A DNA stretch of 41,386 nt, from positions 1 through 41,386 of the forward strand of contig JAOPYL010000037.1 of NCBI GenBank assembly GCA_025964625.1. The letters are read 5' to 3'. The position numbers and the translations under genes are program-made. Positions 33,568-41,386 of this stretch are shown here, one piece after another. The stretch is from Actinoallomurus sp. (GTDB lineage: Bacteria; Actinomycetota; Actinomycetes; Streptosporangiales; Streptosporangiaceae). The number at the start of each line of letters is the position of its first letter. Position 1 is the stretch's first letter. The notes under the pieces were generated by a model. It saw only the letters and a list, made by a program, of their open reading frames with translations, was not told the DNA's origin and did not search any database.

Positions 33568-34716
33568 CTATCGGCCGTAGAACCAGTCGATGTGGGTGTA
33601 GTCGCAGGGAGAGCGGCCGGTCAGGAGTTCGTTCCGGAGGGCGCGCGCGATGCCGTCGGCGTGCCAGATCTCGCCCCAGGCGCGGGCCCGGCGCTGGACC
33701 GTGGCCGTACGCGGGCCGCGTATCCGGTGGGTGGCGTGCAGGGCGTCGGGCCAGTCCGCCTGAGACGCCTGGGCGGCCAGCACGTGGGCGTCCTCGATGG
33801 CCTGGCAGGCGCCCTGCGCGAGGTACTGCAGCATCGGGTGGGCGGCGTCGCCGAGCAGGCCGAGGCGGCCGTCGACCCAGCGGTCGGCGGGGAGCCGGTC
33901 GTACATCGGCCAGCGGCGGTCGCGCCAGAGTGAGCCCAGCGACGTGCGGACGTGGTCGCAGCAGTCCGCGAATGCGTCGTCCAGCTCGTCCGGAGTCCCC
34001 CACTCCGCGGCGCCGCGCTCGAACGCGGGACTGCGGAAGACCGCGACCTGGTTGATCATCTCGCGCTGCCGCAGGCCGTACTGGACGAGGTGGCAGCCGG
34101 GGCCGATCCAGGCCACGACGTCGTCCAGGTCCAGGTCGAGGGTGACGTCGGCCGTGGGTACCGCGCCGCGGTAGGCGACATAGCCCGACGGAATCGGCTC
34201 GTCGCCGACGATGCCGCGCCGCAGCGTGGAGTTGAGCCCGTCCAGGCCCAGCACGACCGCGCTCTCATGGACGGTGCCGTCCGCGCAGTACGTGAACGCC
34301 GACGACCCGCCGCTCTCCACGTGGCCGACCCGGCAGCCGGTCCGCAGGTCGACGCCGGAGCGTTGACAGGCGTCGTGCAGGATCCGGTGCAGATCGCTGC
34401 GGTGGACCACGACGTACGGGGCGCCGTAGCGCCGGCGGAAGTCCTCGCCCAGGTCGAGATGGGTCAGCTCGCCGCCGTCGACGGCGTCGCGTAGCACGAT
34501 CCGCTTGGGGAGCACGCCGGCCGCGATGACCTCGTCGAGGAGCCCCCACTCGGCGAGCACCCGCGTGGCGTTCGGGGCGAGCTGCAGACCGGCGCCGACC
34601 TCGCCGAACCGGGTGGACTGCTCCAGGACGCGCACCTGGTGCCCCCCTCTGGCCAGGGCGTACGCGGTGGCCAGGCCGCCGATGCCGCCGCCGACGACGG
34701 TGACGCCGGCGTTCAC
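33568..34716 (-). CDS. FAD-dependent monooxygenase (3-hydroxybenzoate 6-hydroxylase/salicylate hydroxylase type)
   Basis: Aromatic-ring hydroxylase of about 382 aa. The FAD dinucleotide motif GGGIGG is at residues 9-14, the DG motif is VVLGLDGLNSTLRRG, and the GD motif is LGLLGDAAHPMLQYLAQGACQAIEDAHVLA. With a gentisate pathway directly upstream in the same operon, it probably makes gentisate from 3-hydroxybenzoate or salicylate. GTG at 34716 is preferred over 34722: it overlaps the isomerase stop (GTGA) and has GGAAG 6 nt upstream. Confidence 0.9.
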   Translation of the reverse strand: MNAGVTVVGGGIGGLATAYALARGGHQVRVLEQSTRFGEVGAGLQLAPNATRVLAEWGLLDEVIAAGVLPKRIVLRDAVDGGELTHLDLGEDFRRRYGAPYVVVHRSDLHRILHDACQRSGVDLRTGCRVGHVESGGSSAFTYCADGTVHESAVVLGLDGLNSTLRRGIVGDEPIPSGYVAYRGAVPTADVTLDLDLDDVVAWIGPGCHLVQYGLRQREMINQVAVFRSPAFERGAAEWGTPDELDDAFADCCDHVRTSLGSLWRDRRWPMYDRLPADRWVDGRLGLLGDAAHPMLQYLAQGACQAIEDAHVLAAQASQADWPDALHATHRIRGPRTATVQRRARAWGEIWHADGIARALRNELLTGRSPCDYTHIDWFYGR

Positions 34717-35357
34717 AGCCACCTTCCGAGGTCGGGTCCGGAAGCGCGGCCGGTGAGGAGGGCGGCCAGCTCGACCGCGCTACCGGTGAGGGTGCGCGGC
34801 TCGGGGCCGCCGGTCCGCCATCGCCGTTCGCGGTCGGCCGGGGCGACGATCAGCGCGGGCGACTGGTCCCGGCGTCGCCGCAGCTCGATCACGTCGTCGA
34901 TGAGCGCGTCGACCAGAGCGTCCGGGAACTGCTCGAACGTGGCGCCGGCGCCCAGGTCCACGGCGTGGATCCACACCTCGCGGGTCCGCATCCACGGGAT
35001 CTCCGAGGCCGGCACCGTACGGCCCTGTGCCGTGACGACGAGCGCGTCCCACGACTCGGTGACGCGGATGGCCTCGGTCAGCTCGTCGCGGGCCGTGGCG
35101 TACAGCTCGCGGAGCGCCGGGTCCTTCGCGCCCTCTTCGATCTCCCGGTCCCGCGCCTCGCGCGAGGCGTACATCGGTGTCTCCTCGCCGGTCCGCGCCC
35201 AGTGCAGCAGCCGGACGAGGGCGCGGGCGTTGTACGCGACGTGCGCGACGACGTGCCGGCGCGTCCATCCGGGAAGCGCCGAGGGCCGGTCGAGATCGCA
35301 GTCCGACACCGCGTCGAAGAACGCGGTGCCCTCCCGCATCCAGTCCAGCGCGATCAT
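34713..35357 (-). CDS. Mycothiol-dependent maleylpyruvate isomerase
   Basis: Converts maleylpyruvate to fumarylpyruvate in gentisate breakdown, with mycothiol as cofactor in actinobacteria; 214 aa. It has the DinB-like fold with LPGWTRRHVVAHVAYNARALVRLLHWARTGEETPMYAS and IPWMRTREVWIHAVDLGAGATFEQFPDALVDALIDDV, which hold the metal-binding histidines. ATG at 35357 overlaps the fumarylpyruvate hydrolase stop (ATGA). Operon position strongly supports the assignment. Confidence 0.92.
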   Translation of the reverse strand: MIALDWMREGTAFFDAVSDCDLDRPSALPGWTRRHVVAHVAYNARALVRLLHWARTGEETPMYASREARDREIEEGAKDPALRELYATARDELTEAIRVTESWDALVVTAQGRTVPASEIPWMRTREVWIHAVDLGAGATFEQFPDALVDALIDDVIELRRRRDQSPALIVAPADRERRWRTGGPEPRTLTGSAVELAALLTGRASGPDLGRWL

Positions 35358-36157
35358 GACGCGCGGGCCACGTTGACGAGTTCGCCGATCCCGCCGATCC
35401 GGGTGACGAGCTTCGCGCCGTCCGTGAGGTACCGGGCCGGTTCGCGGGCGTGACCGACCCCGCCCGGCGTGCCGGTGGCGATCACGTCTCCGGGGTTCAG
35501 CGTCAGGATCCGCGAGATGTAGCGGACCAGCTCGGCGGGGGAGAACAGCAGATCGGACGTGCCGGCCCGCTGGACCACCTCGCCGTCGACCTCCGCCACC
35601 AGCTCCAGGTCGGCGGGCAGCTCGTCGGGGGTCACGAGGTAGGGCCCGAACGGGGTCGTGGCCTCGAACGTCTTGCCCTGCAGCCACTGCAGCGTGCGGT
35701 ACTGGAAGTCCCGGGCGGTGACGTCGTTGAGCACCGAGTACCCGGCGATCGCGGCCGCCGCCTCGTCCTCCGAGGCGTGCCGTACGGCGGTGCCGACGAC
35801 GACGGCCAGCTCCGCCTCCCAGTCGGTGTTCGCCGACGGCAGCACGATGTCGTCGTACGCGCCGATCAGCGCCTCCGGGTACTTGGCGAACAGCGTCGGG
35901 TACTCCGGCAGCTCGCGCCCCATCTCCAGGATGTGGTTGCGGTAGTTCAACCCGACACAGATGATCTTGCCGGGGCGCGGAACGACGGGCGCGAAGTCGC
36001 CGAGGGCGTGCCGGGGGCCGTCAGCGGCCGCCCGCGTCTTCCAGTCGGGCCGGGCGAGCAGCACGCCCACGTCGGGCGCCCCGAGCTCGACGCCCGTGTC
36101 GCCGTCGACGCGTACGGCCGTGGTGCCGCGGGGGGTTCGCAGGGTGGCGAGTTTCAT
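35354..36157 (-). CDS. Fumarylacetoacetate hydrolase-family protein (fumarylpyruvate hydrolase)
   Basis: Probably cleaves fumarylpyruvate to fumarate and pyruvate, the last step of the gentisate route; 267 aa. The FAH core contains KIICVGLNYRNHILEMG, LFAKYPEALIGAYDDIVLP, the metal-binding DWEAELAVVVG, NDVTARDFQYRTLQWLQGKTFEATTPFGPYLVT, and LNPGDVIATGTPGGVG. ATG at 36157 overlaps the dioxygenase stop by 4 bases. Confidence 0.93.
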   Translation of the reverse strand: MKLATLRTPRGTTAVRVDGDTGVELGAPDVGVLLARPDWKTRAAADGPRHALGDFAPVVPRPGKIICVGLNYRNHILEMGRELPEYPTLFAKYPEALIGAYDDIVLPSANTDWEAELAVVVGTAVRHASEDEAAAAIAGYSVLNDVTARDFQYRTLQWLQGKTFEATTPFGPYLVTPDELPADLELVAEVDGEVVQRAGTSDLLFSPAELVRYISRILTLNPGDVIATGTPGGVGHAREPARYLTDGAKLVTRIGGIGELVNVARAS

Positions 36158-37185
36158 TCGCTGTTCTCCAGGTTGAGGGCGTGGAAGATCGGGGCGTCGC
36201 TGAAGCGGAACAGGTCGAGCTCGGTGGTGGCGCCGACGCTCAGCCGGCACCAGGACGGTACGACGACGAGGTCGCCGCGTTCGACGGGATGTTCGGCTCC
36301 GTCGAGGACGAGGACGCCGGTTCCGTCGAAGACCTGCCAGACCGAGGAGCCGGCCTCTCTCCGTGCCGTGGTCCGCGTGCCGGCGCGGAGCCGGTGGAAC
36401 TCCGCCCGGATGGTCGGCATGACGTCGCCGCCGGTGGTCGGATTGGTGAAGCGGATCGCGGCGTGGCCGGGCTCCAGGGTCACCGCGTGCCCCTCGTCCT
36501 CCAGCGCGAGCTGCTCGCGCAGCGCCGCGTCGGTGTGCTCCCAGCGGTACGCGGCGATCGGCGAGCTCGGGCGCGGGCCGGGCTGTGACACCGGGCGGAT
36601 CCCCGGGTGTGCCCAGAGCCGTTCGGAGCGGGACACGCTCGGGGTCTCTTCGCTGGTCACCTCGTCCGGGCCGAACTCGAAGAACCCGGCGTCGAGGTGC
36701 TGCACGAACGGGATGTCCAGCCCGTCGAGCCAGGCCATCGGCGCGTCGGAGACGTTGTGGTGACCGTGGAAGTGCCAGCCGGGGGTGAGCAGGAAGTCAC
36801 CGCGGCGCATCGCGACCGGGTCCCCGTTCACGACCGTCCAGACGCCCTCGCCCTCGACCACGAAGCGGAAGGCGTTCTGCGTGTGCCGGTGGTCGGGGGC
36901 GACCTCGCGCGGGCCCAGGTACTGGATGGCCGCCCAGAGCGTCGGCGTGGCGTACGGGCGTCCGCCCAGGCCCGGGTTGGCCAGCGCGATCGCCCGCCGC
37001 TCGCCGCCGCGGCCGACCGGGACCAGGTCCCCGGCGCGCTGCGCCAGCGGGTACAGCGTGGACCACTTCCAGACGTGCGGCACGGCCGCCGGCGCCGGAT
37101 GCGTCGGCATCAGGTCGGCGCGCTGGGTCCACAGCGGCAGCAGGTTCTCCGCCTCGAAGTCCTTGTACAACTGTTCTTCCGACAT
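36154..37185 (-). CDS. Gentisate 1,2-dioxygenase
   Basis: Ferrous-iron ring-cleaving dioxygenase that opens gentisate to maleylpyruvate; 343 aa, first gene of the operon. It has two cupin domains. The catalytic one has His99 and His101 (APDHRHTQNAFRFVVEGEGVWTVVNGD) and His140 (RRGDFLLTPGWHFHGHHN) as iron ligands. The second reads WQVFDGTGVLVLDGAEHPVERGDLVVVPSWCRLSV. The ATG follows a perfect AGGAGG 7 nt upstream. It is divergent from the IclR regulator. Confidence 0.95.
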   Translation of the reverse strand: MSEEQLYKDFEAENLLPLWTQRADLMPTHPAPAAVPHVWKWSTLYPLAQRAGDLVPVGRGGERRAIALANPGLGGRPYATPTLWAAIQYLGPREVAPDHRHTQNAFRFVVEGEGVWTVVNGDPVAMRRGDFLLTPGWHFHGHHNVSDAPMAWLDGLDIPFVQHLDAGFFEFGPDEVTSEETPSVSRSERLWAHPGIRPVSQPGPRPSSPIAAYRWEHTDAALREQLALEDEGHAVTLEPGHAAIRFTNPTTGGDVMPTIRAEFHRLRAGTRTTARREAGSSVWQVFDGTGVLVLDGAEHPVERGDLVVVPSWCRLSVGATTELDLFRFSDAPIFHALNLENSE

Positions 37186-37240
37186 GCGATCCTCCTTGGT
37201 TCTTCTCGTCGGAGGCATGGCGCTTACGGTAGGCAAACAA

Positions 37241-37262
37241 TTCCGCCCATGGGAATACAATT
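37241..37262 (+). promoter_or_regulatory. IclR-type operator and leaderless promoter in the gentisate divergent region
   Basis: ATTCC-N7-GGAAT (37241-37245 and 37253-37257) is a perfect inverted repeat. TACAAT (37257-37262) overlaps its right arm and lies 5 bp before the IclR ATG, so IclR is probably transcribed without a leader. The site lies about 56 bp upstream of the gentisate dioxygenase start and fits IclR control of both directions. Inferred by eye. Confidence 0.5.
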
Positions 37263-37267
37263 CTGCT

Positions 37268-38002
37268 ATGAAGAACAAGCCGCCGTACCCGCTGGAATCT
37301 GTGGACAACGCCCTGCGGCTGCTCCAGCTCCTGCGGGACAACGGCCGGCTGCGGGTGAGCGAGGCCGCCGCCGAGCTCGGCATCGCCCGGTCCACCGCGC
37401 ACCGGCTGCTGGCGATGCTCGTCTACCGCGACTTCGCCGTGCAGGACGACCAGCGCGGCTACCTCCCCGGCCCGGCACTGTCCGCCGCACCCGTCGCCGG
37501 CCGCCCCATGCGCTACCTGCGCCGTACGCTGCTCCCGCACCTGGAGGCGCTGTGCGAGCGGGTCGATGAGACGGTCAACCTGGTCGTCCGCGTCGGCACG
37601 CAGACCCGGTTCATAGCCACCGTGGAGTCGGACCAGGTGCTGCACGTCGGAGATCGGCAGGGCACCGTGCTGCCCGCCCGCAAGACCTCCGGCGGCAAGG
37701 CCCTCCTCGCCCTGCTCACCCCCACCGAGCTGCGCGAGCTGTACGAGGACGAGCCCGATTTCGACCCGCTGTGCCGTGAGCTCGACGCCGTACGCGGACG
37801 CGGCTACGCGCTCAACATGGAGGGCACCGAGACCGGTGTCTCCGCGATCGGCCGCAGCCTGAGCGACGGAGCGGGCCGTCCCGTCGCGGCGGTCTCCATC
37901 GCCGTCCCGACCGCGCGTTTCGCCAAGGACCGGATCGCCCCGCTCGCCGCCGAGCTGCGCGCCGCCGTCGAGCACGCCCAAGCCGACCTGCCCGAGCTGT
38001 GA
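37268..38002 (+). CDS. IclR-family regulator of the gentisate operon
   Basis: Protein of 244 aa. The winged HTH (about 8-65) contains SVDNALRLLQLLRDNGRLRVSEAAAELGIARSTAHRLLAMLVYRDFAVQD. The IclR effector domain has RVDETVNLVVRVGTQTRFIATVESDQVLHVGDRQGTVLPARKTSGGKALLALLTPTELREL and the late YALNMEGTETGVSAIGRSLSD. It is divergent from the gentisate catabolic genes with 82 bp between, the common layout for a local regulator. An aromatic effector is likely but not visible. There is no Shine-Dalgarno; see the promoter entry. Confidence 0.93.
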   Translation: MKNKPPYPLESVDNALRLLQLLRDNGRLRVSEAAAELGIARSTAHRLLAMLVYRDFAVQDDQRGYLPGPALSAAPVAGRPMRYLRRTLLPHLEALCERVDETVNLVVRVGTQTRFIATVESDQVLHVGDRQGTVLPARKTSGGKALLALLTPTELRELYEDEPDFDPLCRELDAVRGRGYALNMEGTETGVSAIGRSLSDGAGRPVAAVSIAVPTARFAKDRIAPLAAELRAAVEHAQADLPEL

Positions 38003-38038
38003 CCCGCCACGTACGGCCGGTGTGACCGGACGCGGAGG

Positions 38039-39116
38039 CTACGCCTGGGAATGAGTCTCTCGGCGATTTACCGCTGAAATCGACGGTTTTCCGGCAGTGG
38101 CCAGTAAGACGGGGACGGCCAGGAACGCGACACCGCCGGCCAGCAACGCCGCGGTGGCCGCACCTCCGGCCAGGCCGGCGAACAGGCCGGCCGTGCCGGG
38201 CACAGCGGGTTGTGCGACGCCCCAGGACAGGCCGAGGAACGCGAACCATCTGGGCCGGTCGGCCTCCGGCGCGTTGTCCGCGGCCATCGCCGGCCAGTGG
38301 CCCAGCAGCGCACCGCCCGCCATCGCCCATGCCACGTAGGCCGACGCGGTGAGCAGGACGTCATGCGTGCCGGCCATCAGCAGAGCGAGTCCTCCGAGCA
38401 CGCCTGTCCCCGCGGCGAGCAGGAGCGTACGTGGGCAGCCGGTCAGGAGTCTGCGGGCCGAGTACGCGCCGGCCGGGGCCAGCAGTGCCGCTGTGGTGAG
38501 GGTGAGGCCGGGAAGCCAGGTGGGTGCCCCTCGCTGGAGGAGCACGAACGGCAGGAACATCATGACGGCCAGGTAGCCGAACGCGAAGGCCGTCGCGGCG
38601 AGCGTCAGCCGCACCAACCTCACCGGTGGCCGCCACCGCTTGCGCTCCCGGCGTGGAGCCGGCGCCTTCGGTGGTTCCCGGGGCAGGTGGCGCAGTGCGA
38701 CGTGCCGAGGACGGCGTACGCGTCCTGGCGCTGCGCGCCCGTGGTGACCCGGGCGAGGAGTTCGGAGGTGGCAGGCTTGTAGATCTCGAATGCCAGCCCG
38801 GTCGCGGCGATGGCGGTCAGCACCTGCGCCGGGGTGCGCGCGAGGGCCACCGCGACCAGGCCACGCCGGGCACGCCGAGCCCGGCGGCCACCAGAGTTCG
38901 GGGCGCCGCGCGGTCGAGCAGAATGCCGCCCGCCCAACGTGAGGCCAGTGCCGCGAGTCCGAAAAGTGTCAGGGCGGTGGTAACCAGGTGCGGGCCGGCG
39001 AGCACGGCCAGGAAGGCGAGGGCGAAGGCGCCGACCTGGTTGAGAAGGCGTACCCACAGCAGCGCCTTTGCCGCCCCAGGCAGCGATCGGAACACCAGCA
39101 CCTCTTCCGACGTACG
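38039..39116 (-). pseudogene. Decayed MFS transporter
   Basis: Pieces of one major-facilitator transporter lie in three registers. The N-terminal part (LPGAAKALLWVRLLNQVGAFALAFLAVLAG... GGILLDRAAPRTLVAAGLG) breaks near 38858-38872. LVAVALARTPAQVLTAIAATGLAFEIYKPATSELLARV...AYAVLG follows, up to about 38703. After a gap of about 50 bp, out of frame, comes the central loop RRERKRWRPPVRLVRLT and the C-terminal half to the stop at 38039. TM helices 4-6 are mostly missing. The C-terminal 194-aa frame is open but cannot be a full transporter. Confidence 0.8.
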
Positions 39117-39237
39117 GAGCGCGGACGTTCCATCCACGGCTGTCAGAACGTGGAAACCCTCCTCACGGAGCCCGCGGGCCACCACGTCCCCGTACGCCGT
39201 GGTCGTCCTCCACCACGAGCAGTGGATGAGCCGTCAC
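39117..39237 (-). pseudogene. N-terminal fragment of a response-regulator receiver domain
   Basis: From a GTG at 39237 the frame reads HPLLVVEDDHGVRG, the start of a receiver domain with its acidic pair. A one-base shift after VRG restores VVARGLREEGFHVLTAVDGTSAL, the next part of the same domain. The sequence then runs in frame into the MFS remnant at about 39117. The phosphorylated aspartate and everything after it are missing, so a deletion joined two genes. The 39238-39453 gap has no supportable gene. Confidence 0.72.
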
Positions 39238-39453
39238 CCGATCATTGTCTTCGGTTACCGCAGGTGCTCGAGATGAGGCGCACGACGCAGACAACGACGG
39301 GCTGGCTCACGCATCGCACCTCGCCGGGTGACGATTTGTCCGATTCCGCCAACGTTTGCCAGGAGTTCCCCCCGGTGTTCAGCGTGCGATGCGCCAGGCC
39401 CATAGAAAGCTGGGTGCGGCCGGCGTACGCCCGCGTCGCACTTGGAGGATGTG

Positions 39454-41112
39454 TTGTTCGGTACCCCGATCAAACGAATGGCTGCCATCGGCATCGCCGG
39501 TGCGCTGGCGAGTGCGGCCGCCACGTCGGCTTTCGCCTCGACAGCGAACCAGAACAGCGGCCATAGCAAGCATGTGCTGCTGTTGTCGGTCGACGGCATG
39601 CACCAGTCCGACCTCGCCTGGTACGTACACGCCCACCCTCACTCGGCGCTGGCGGCGCTGGCGGGAGCCGGCGTCGACTACTCCAACGCGCGGACCACGG
39701 TGCCGTCGGACTCCTTCCCCGGTATGACGGCTCAGCTGACCGGAGGCAACCCGAAGACGACCGGCGTCTACTACGACGACACGTTCAACCACGCGCTCCT
39801 GCCCGCGGGGACGACAAAGTGCGCGGGCGTAGCCCCCGGCGCGGAGGTCGACTTCACCGAGGACCTGGACAAGAACAAGAACTCGCTCGATGCCGGACAG
39901 GGGCTCAGCGGCCTGCCGGGCAGCATCCTGAAGATGACCGGAAAACCGCAGACACTGATCGATCCGGCGAAGCTGCCCGTCGACCCGAAGACGTGCACAC
40001 CCGTCCGCCCGCATCAGTACCTGAAGGTGAACACCGTCTTCGAGGTGGCGCACAAGCAGGGCCTGCGGACGGCCTGGTCGGACAAACACCCCGCCTACGA
40101 GATCCTCGGCGGTCCTTCCGGCACGGGCCTGGACGACCTGTTCGCGCCGGAGATCAACAGCCAGGCCATCGGCTACCCGGCAGGCCAGGACTGGACCATG
40201 GACAACGCCGCGACCCAGCAGTACGACGGCTACAAGGTCCAGGCGGTTCTGAACGAGATCGACGGCTACGACCATAGCCGGTCCGTGAAGGCCGGAACCC
40301 CGGCCGTCTTCGGGACGAACTTCCAGACCGTGTCCACCGCCCAGAAACTCCCCACGTCCAACGGACTCAAGGGTGGCTATCTGGCCGGCGGTACCGTTCC
40401 GGGCCCACTGGTGTCCCGCGCCCTGGACTTCATCAACACCTCGGTCGGCACGATGACGGCCGAGATCCGCAAGCAGGGCCTGGCGAACAACACGACCATC
40501 ATTCTGTCCGCCAAGCACGGCCAGTCGCCGACCGACCCCACGACGCTGACCCGGATCGATGACGGCCCGATCAAGGACGCGATCAACGCCGCGTGGACGA
40601 AGGCGCACCCCGGCGCCGCCCCGCTGGTGAAGTTCTCCACCGACGACGACGTCATGCAGCTCTGGCTCAGCAACCGCTCCCAGGCCGCCGCCGACTTCGT
40701 CAAGAAGTTCCTCCTGACCCACTCCGCGACCGGAAACACCGTCACCGGTGCGGCACGGACCCTGAGCGCCTCGGGGCTGAAGACCGCCTACGCCGGTGCC
40801 GAAGCAGCGAAGTTCTTCGGCGTCCCGGTGAGCGACCCCCGCCACGCGGACGTCTTCGGCATCGTCCAGCACGGCGTCGTCTACACCGGGGGCAAGGCGA
40901 AGATCGCCGAGCACGGCGGCGCTGACCAGCAGGACCGGAACGTGCCGATCCTCGTCACCTCAGTGGGTGACCTGGCCGCCCATCACAACGGCAGGACCGA
41001 CCGCACTCCGGTCGAGACCACCCAGATCGCCCCGACGATCCTGAAACTCCTCGGCCTCAACCCGAACGCGCTCCAGGCGGTAGGCATCGAGCACACCCGC
41101 GCACTCGGCTGA
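39454..41112 (+). CDS. Secreted alkaline phosphatase-fold phosphodiesterase/nucleotide pyrophosphatase-like protein
   Basis: About 552 aa. A signal peptide (KRMAAIGIAGALASAAATSAFASTAN) is followed by the type I phosphodiesterase core. It contains HVLLLSVDGMHQSDLAWY (first metal-binding Asp), TVPSDSFPGMTAQLTGGNPKTTGVYYDD (nucleophile region), TAWSDKHPAYEILGGPSG, TTIILSAKHGQSPTDP (metal-binding His) and IAEHGGADQQDRNVPILVTS, then VETTQIAPTILKLLGLNP. TTG at 39454 is preferred, with GGAGG 5 nt upstream; GTG 39451 and ATG 39478 are alternatives. It probably releases phosphate or cleaves nucleotide or lipid phosphodiesters outside the cell. Confidence 0.88.
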   Translation: MFGTPIKRMAAIGIAGALASAAATSAFASTANQNSGHSKHVLLLSVDGMHQSDLAWYVHAHPHSALAALAGAGVDYSNARTTVPSDSFPGMTAQLTGGNPKTTGVYYDDTFNHALLPAGTTKCAGVAPGAEVDFTEDLDKNKNSLDAGQGLSGLPGSILKMTGKPQTLIDPAKLPVDPKTCTPVRPHQYLKVNTVFEVAHKQGLRTAWSDKHPAYEILGGPSGTGLDDLFAPEINSQAIGYPAGQDWTMDNAATQQYDGYKVQAVLNEIDGYDHSRSVKAGTPAVFGTNFQTVSTAQKLPTSNGLKGGYLAGGTVPGPLVSRALDFINTSVGTMTAEIRKQGLANNTTIILSAKHGQSPTDPTTLTRIDDGPIKDAINAAWTKAHPGAAPLVKFSTDDDVMQLWLSNRSQAAADFVKKFLLTHSATGNTVTGAARTLSASGLKTAYAGAEAAKFFGVPVSDPRHADVFGIVQHGVVYTGGKAKIAEHGGADQQDRNVPILVTSVGDLAAHHNGRTDRTPVETTQIAPTILKLLGLNPNALQAVGIEHTRALG

Positions 41113-41135
41113 CACGATCGAAATCCGTTGACAGC

Positions 41136-41167
41136 GCGGCGCCGGCCGAGATCACGGCCGGCGCCGC
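41136..41167 (+). terminator. Terminator after the phosphodiesterase gene
   Basis: GCGGCGCCGGCCG (41136-41148) and CGGCCGGCGCCGC (41155-41167) form a perfect 13-bp stem around AGATCA, 23 bp after the stop. There is no T-tract, as is usual in high-GC actinobacteria. Confidence 0.75.
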
Positions 41168-41361
41168 ACGCCGGGCGGCCCGCTTGGAGCTGAGTAGCCC
41201 TCGGTGGGGTCGAGGCGATAGACGGAACTGTCCCGCGGCCCGACGTCACGTGACCCGGTCATCGAGCGGTGCGGCTCGCGGACGGCGTCGTCGATCTCTG
41301 GGACGATCCGGAGCGCAATGTCGTAGTCGACGCTGTACGTCTGCGACGCCGGCTGTGTCAC
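41152..41361 (-). CDS. Doubtful small protein at the right edge
   Basis: A 69-codon frame with GTG start: TQPASQTYSVDYDIALRIVPEIDDAVREPHRSM... ending PSGPPGVRRRP. No Shine-Dalgarno, family or motif is recognised. Its end overlaps the terminator hairpin of the opposite gene, which argues against it. It may be a remnant or chance frame. I see nothing else in 41168-41386. Confidence 0.2.
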   Translation of the reverse strand: MTQPASQTYSVDYDIALRIVPEIDDAVREPHRSMTGSRDVGPRDSSVYRLDPTEGYSAPSGPPGVRRRP

Positions 41362-41386
41362 CGGTCCAACCGGACAACAGGCAGGT

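Noticed and set aside
38039-38623. Treating the 194-codon frame as a working small transporter
   Set aside because: It contains only the C-terminal half of an MFS protein; the matching N-terminal half lies upstream in other frames.

Overview
The window is high-GC DNA (about 70%) from an actinobacterial chromosome. The evidence is GTG/TTG starts, many 4-base stop/start overlaps, mycothiol-type DinB-fold enzymes, the TadA-associated paralog pair, and the block tadA, tRNA-Ser, SRP RNA, dnaX, ybaB, recR, lysC, asd. A member of the Streptosporangiales/Thermomonosporaceae group would fit, but nothing in the sequence fixes the genus. Most of the left half is conserved chromosomal backbone; the right half is more accessory.

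Layout. 1-2.05 kb: the 3' part of the replicative helicase dnaB, then a GNAT acetyltransferase. 2.05-9.7 kb: a sugar-nucleotide epimerase, an aldo/keto reductase, a divergent XRE-cupin regulator facing a B3/B4-domain protein plus EamA exporter, a large XRE-TPR regulator with nested inverted repeats in front of it, a PH-domain membrane protein with a tiny membrane partner, and upp. 9.7-15 kb: small proteins, two tandem TadA-associated acidic proteins, tadA, tRNA-Ser(CGA), a membrane-anchored esterase, a ParB-like protein, a ribbon-helix-helix/MazF-like toxin-antitoxin pair, tRNA-Ser(GGA), a DUF952 protein and the SRP RNA. 15-21.5 kb: dnaX-ybaB-recR-DUF5063, then lysC-asd, with an internal start in lysC for the small aspartokinase subunit and a strong terminator after asd. 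21.5-25.6 kb: a secreted M15-like protein, a TetR regulator, an S9 peptidase and a D,D-carboxypeptidase.

25.9-31.5 kb holds the most unusual locus: four translationally coupled genes laid out like an ABC importer. They encode a nucleotide-binding subunit in which every ATPase motif is destroyed, a lipoprotein binding protein, a fused two-domain permease with one degenerate coupling motif, and a membrane-anchored NB-ARC-like/TPR protein whose P-loop lysine is a threonine. This looks like an importer-derived complex that does not hydrolyse ATP itself: a sensor, or a transporter powered from elsewhere.

31.6-37.9 kb: a small zinc-ribbon-like protein, two mycothiol-linked enzymes (a DinB-fold protein and a PIG-L deacetylase), and a complete gentisate pathway (flavin hydroxylase, mycothiol-type maleylpyruvate isomerase, fumarylpyruvate hydrolase, gentisate 1,2-dioxygenase). 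The pathway genes are joined by 4-base overlaps and face a divergent IclR regulator. 38.0-39.2 kb is a decayed locus in which a response-regulator fragment is fused to a frameshifted MFS transporter. The window ends with a secreted phosphodiesterase/alkaline-phosphatase-fold protein and its terminator hairpin.
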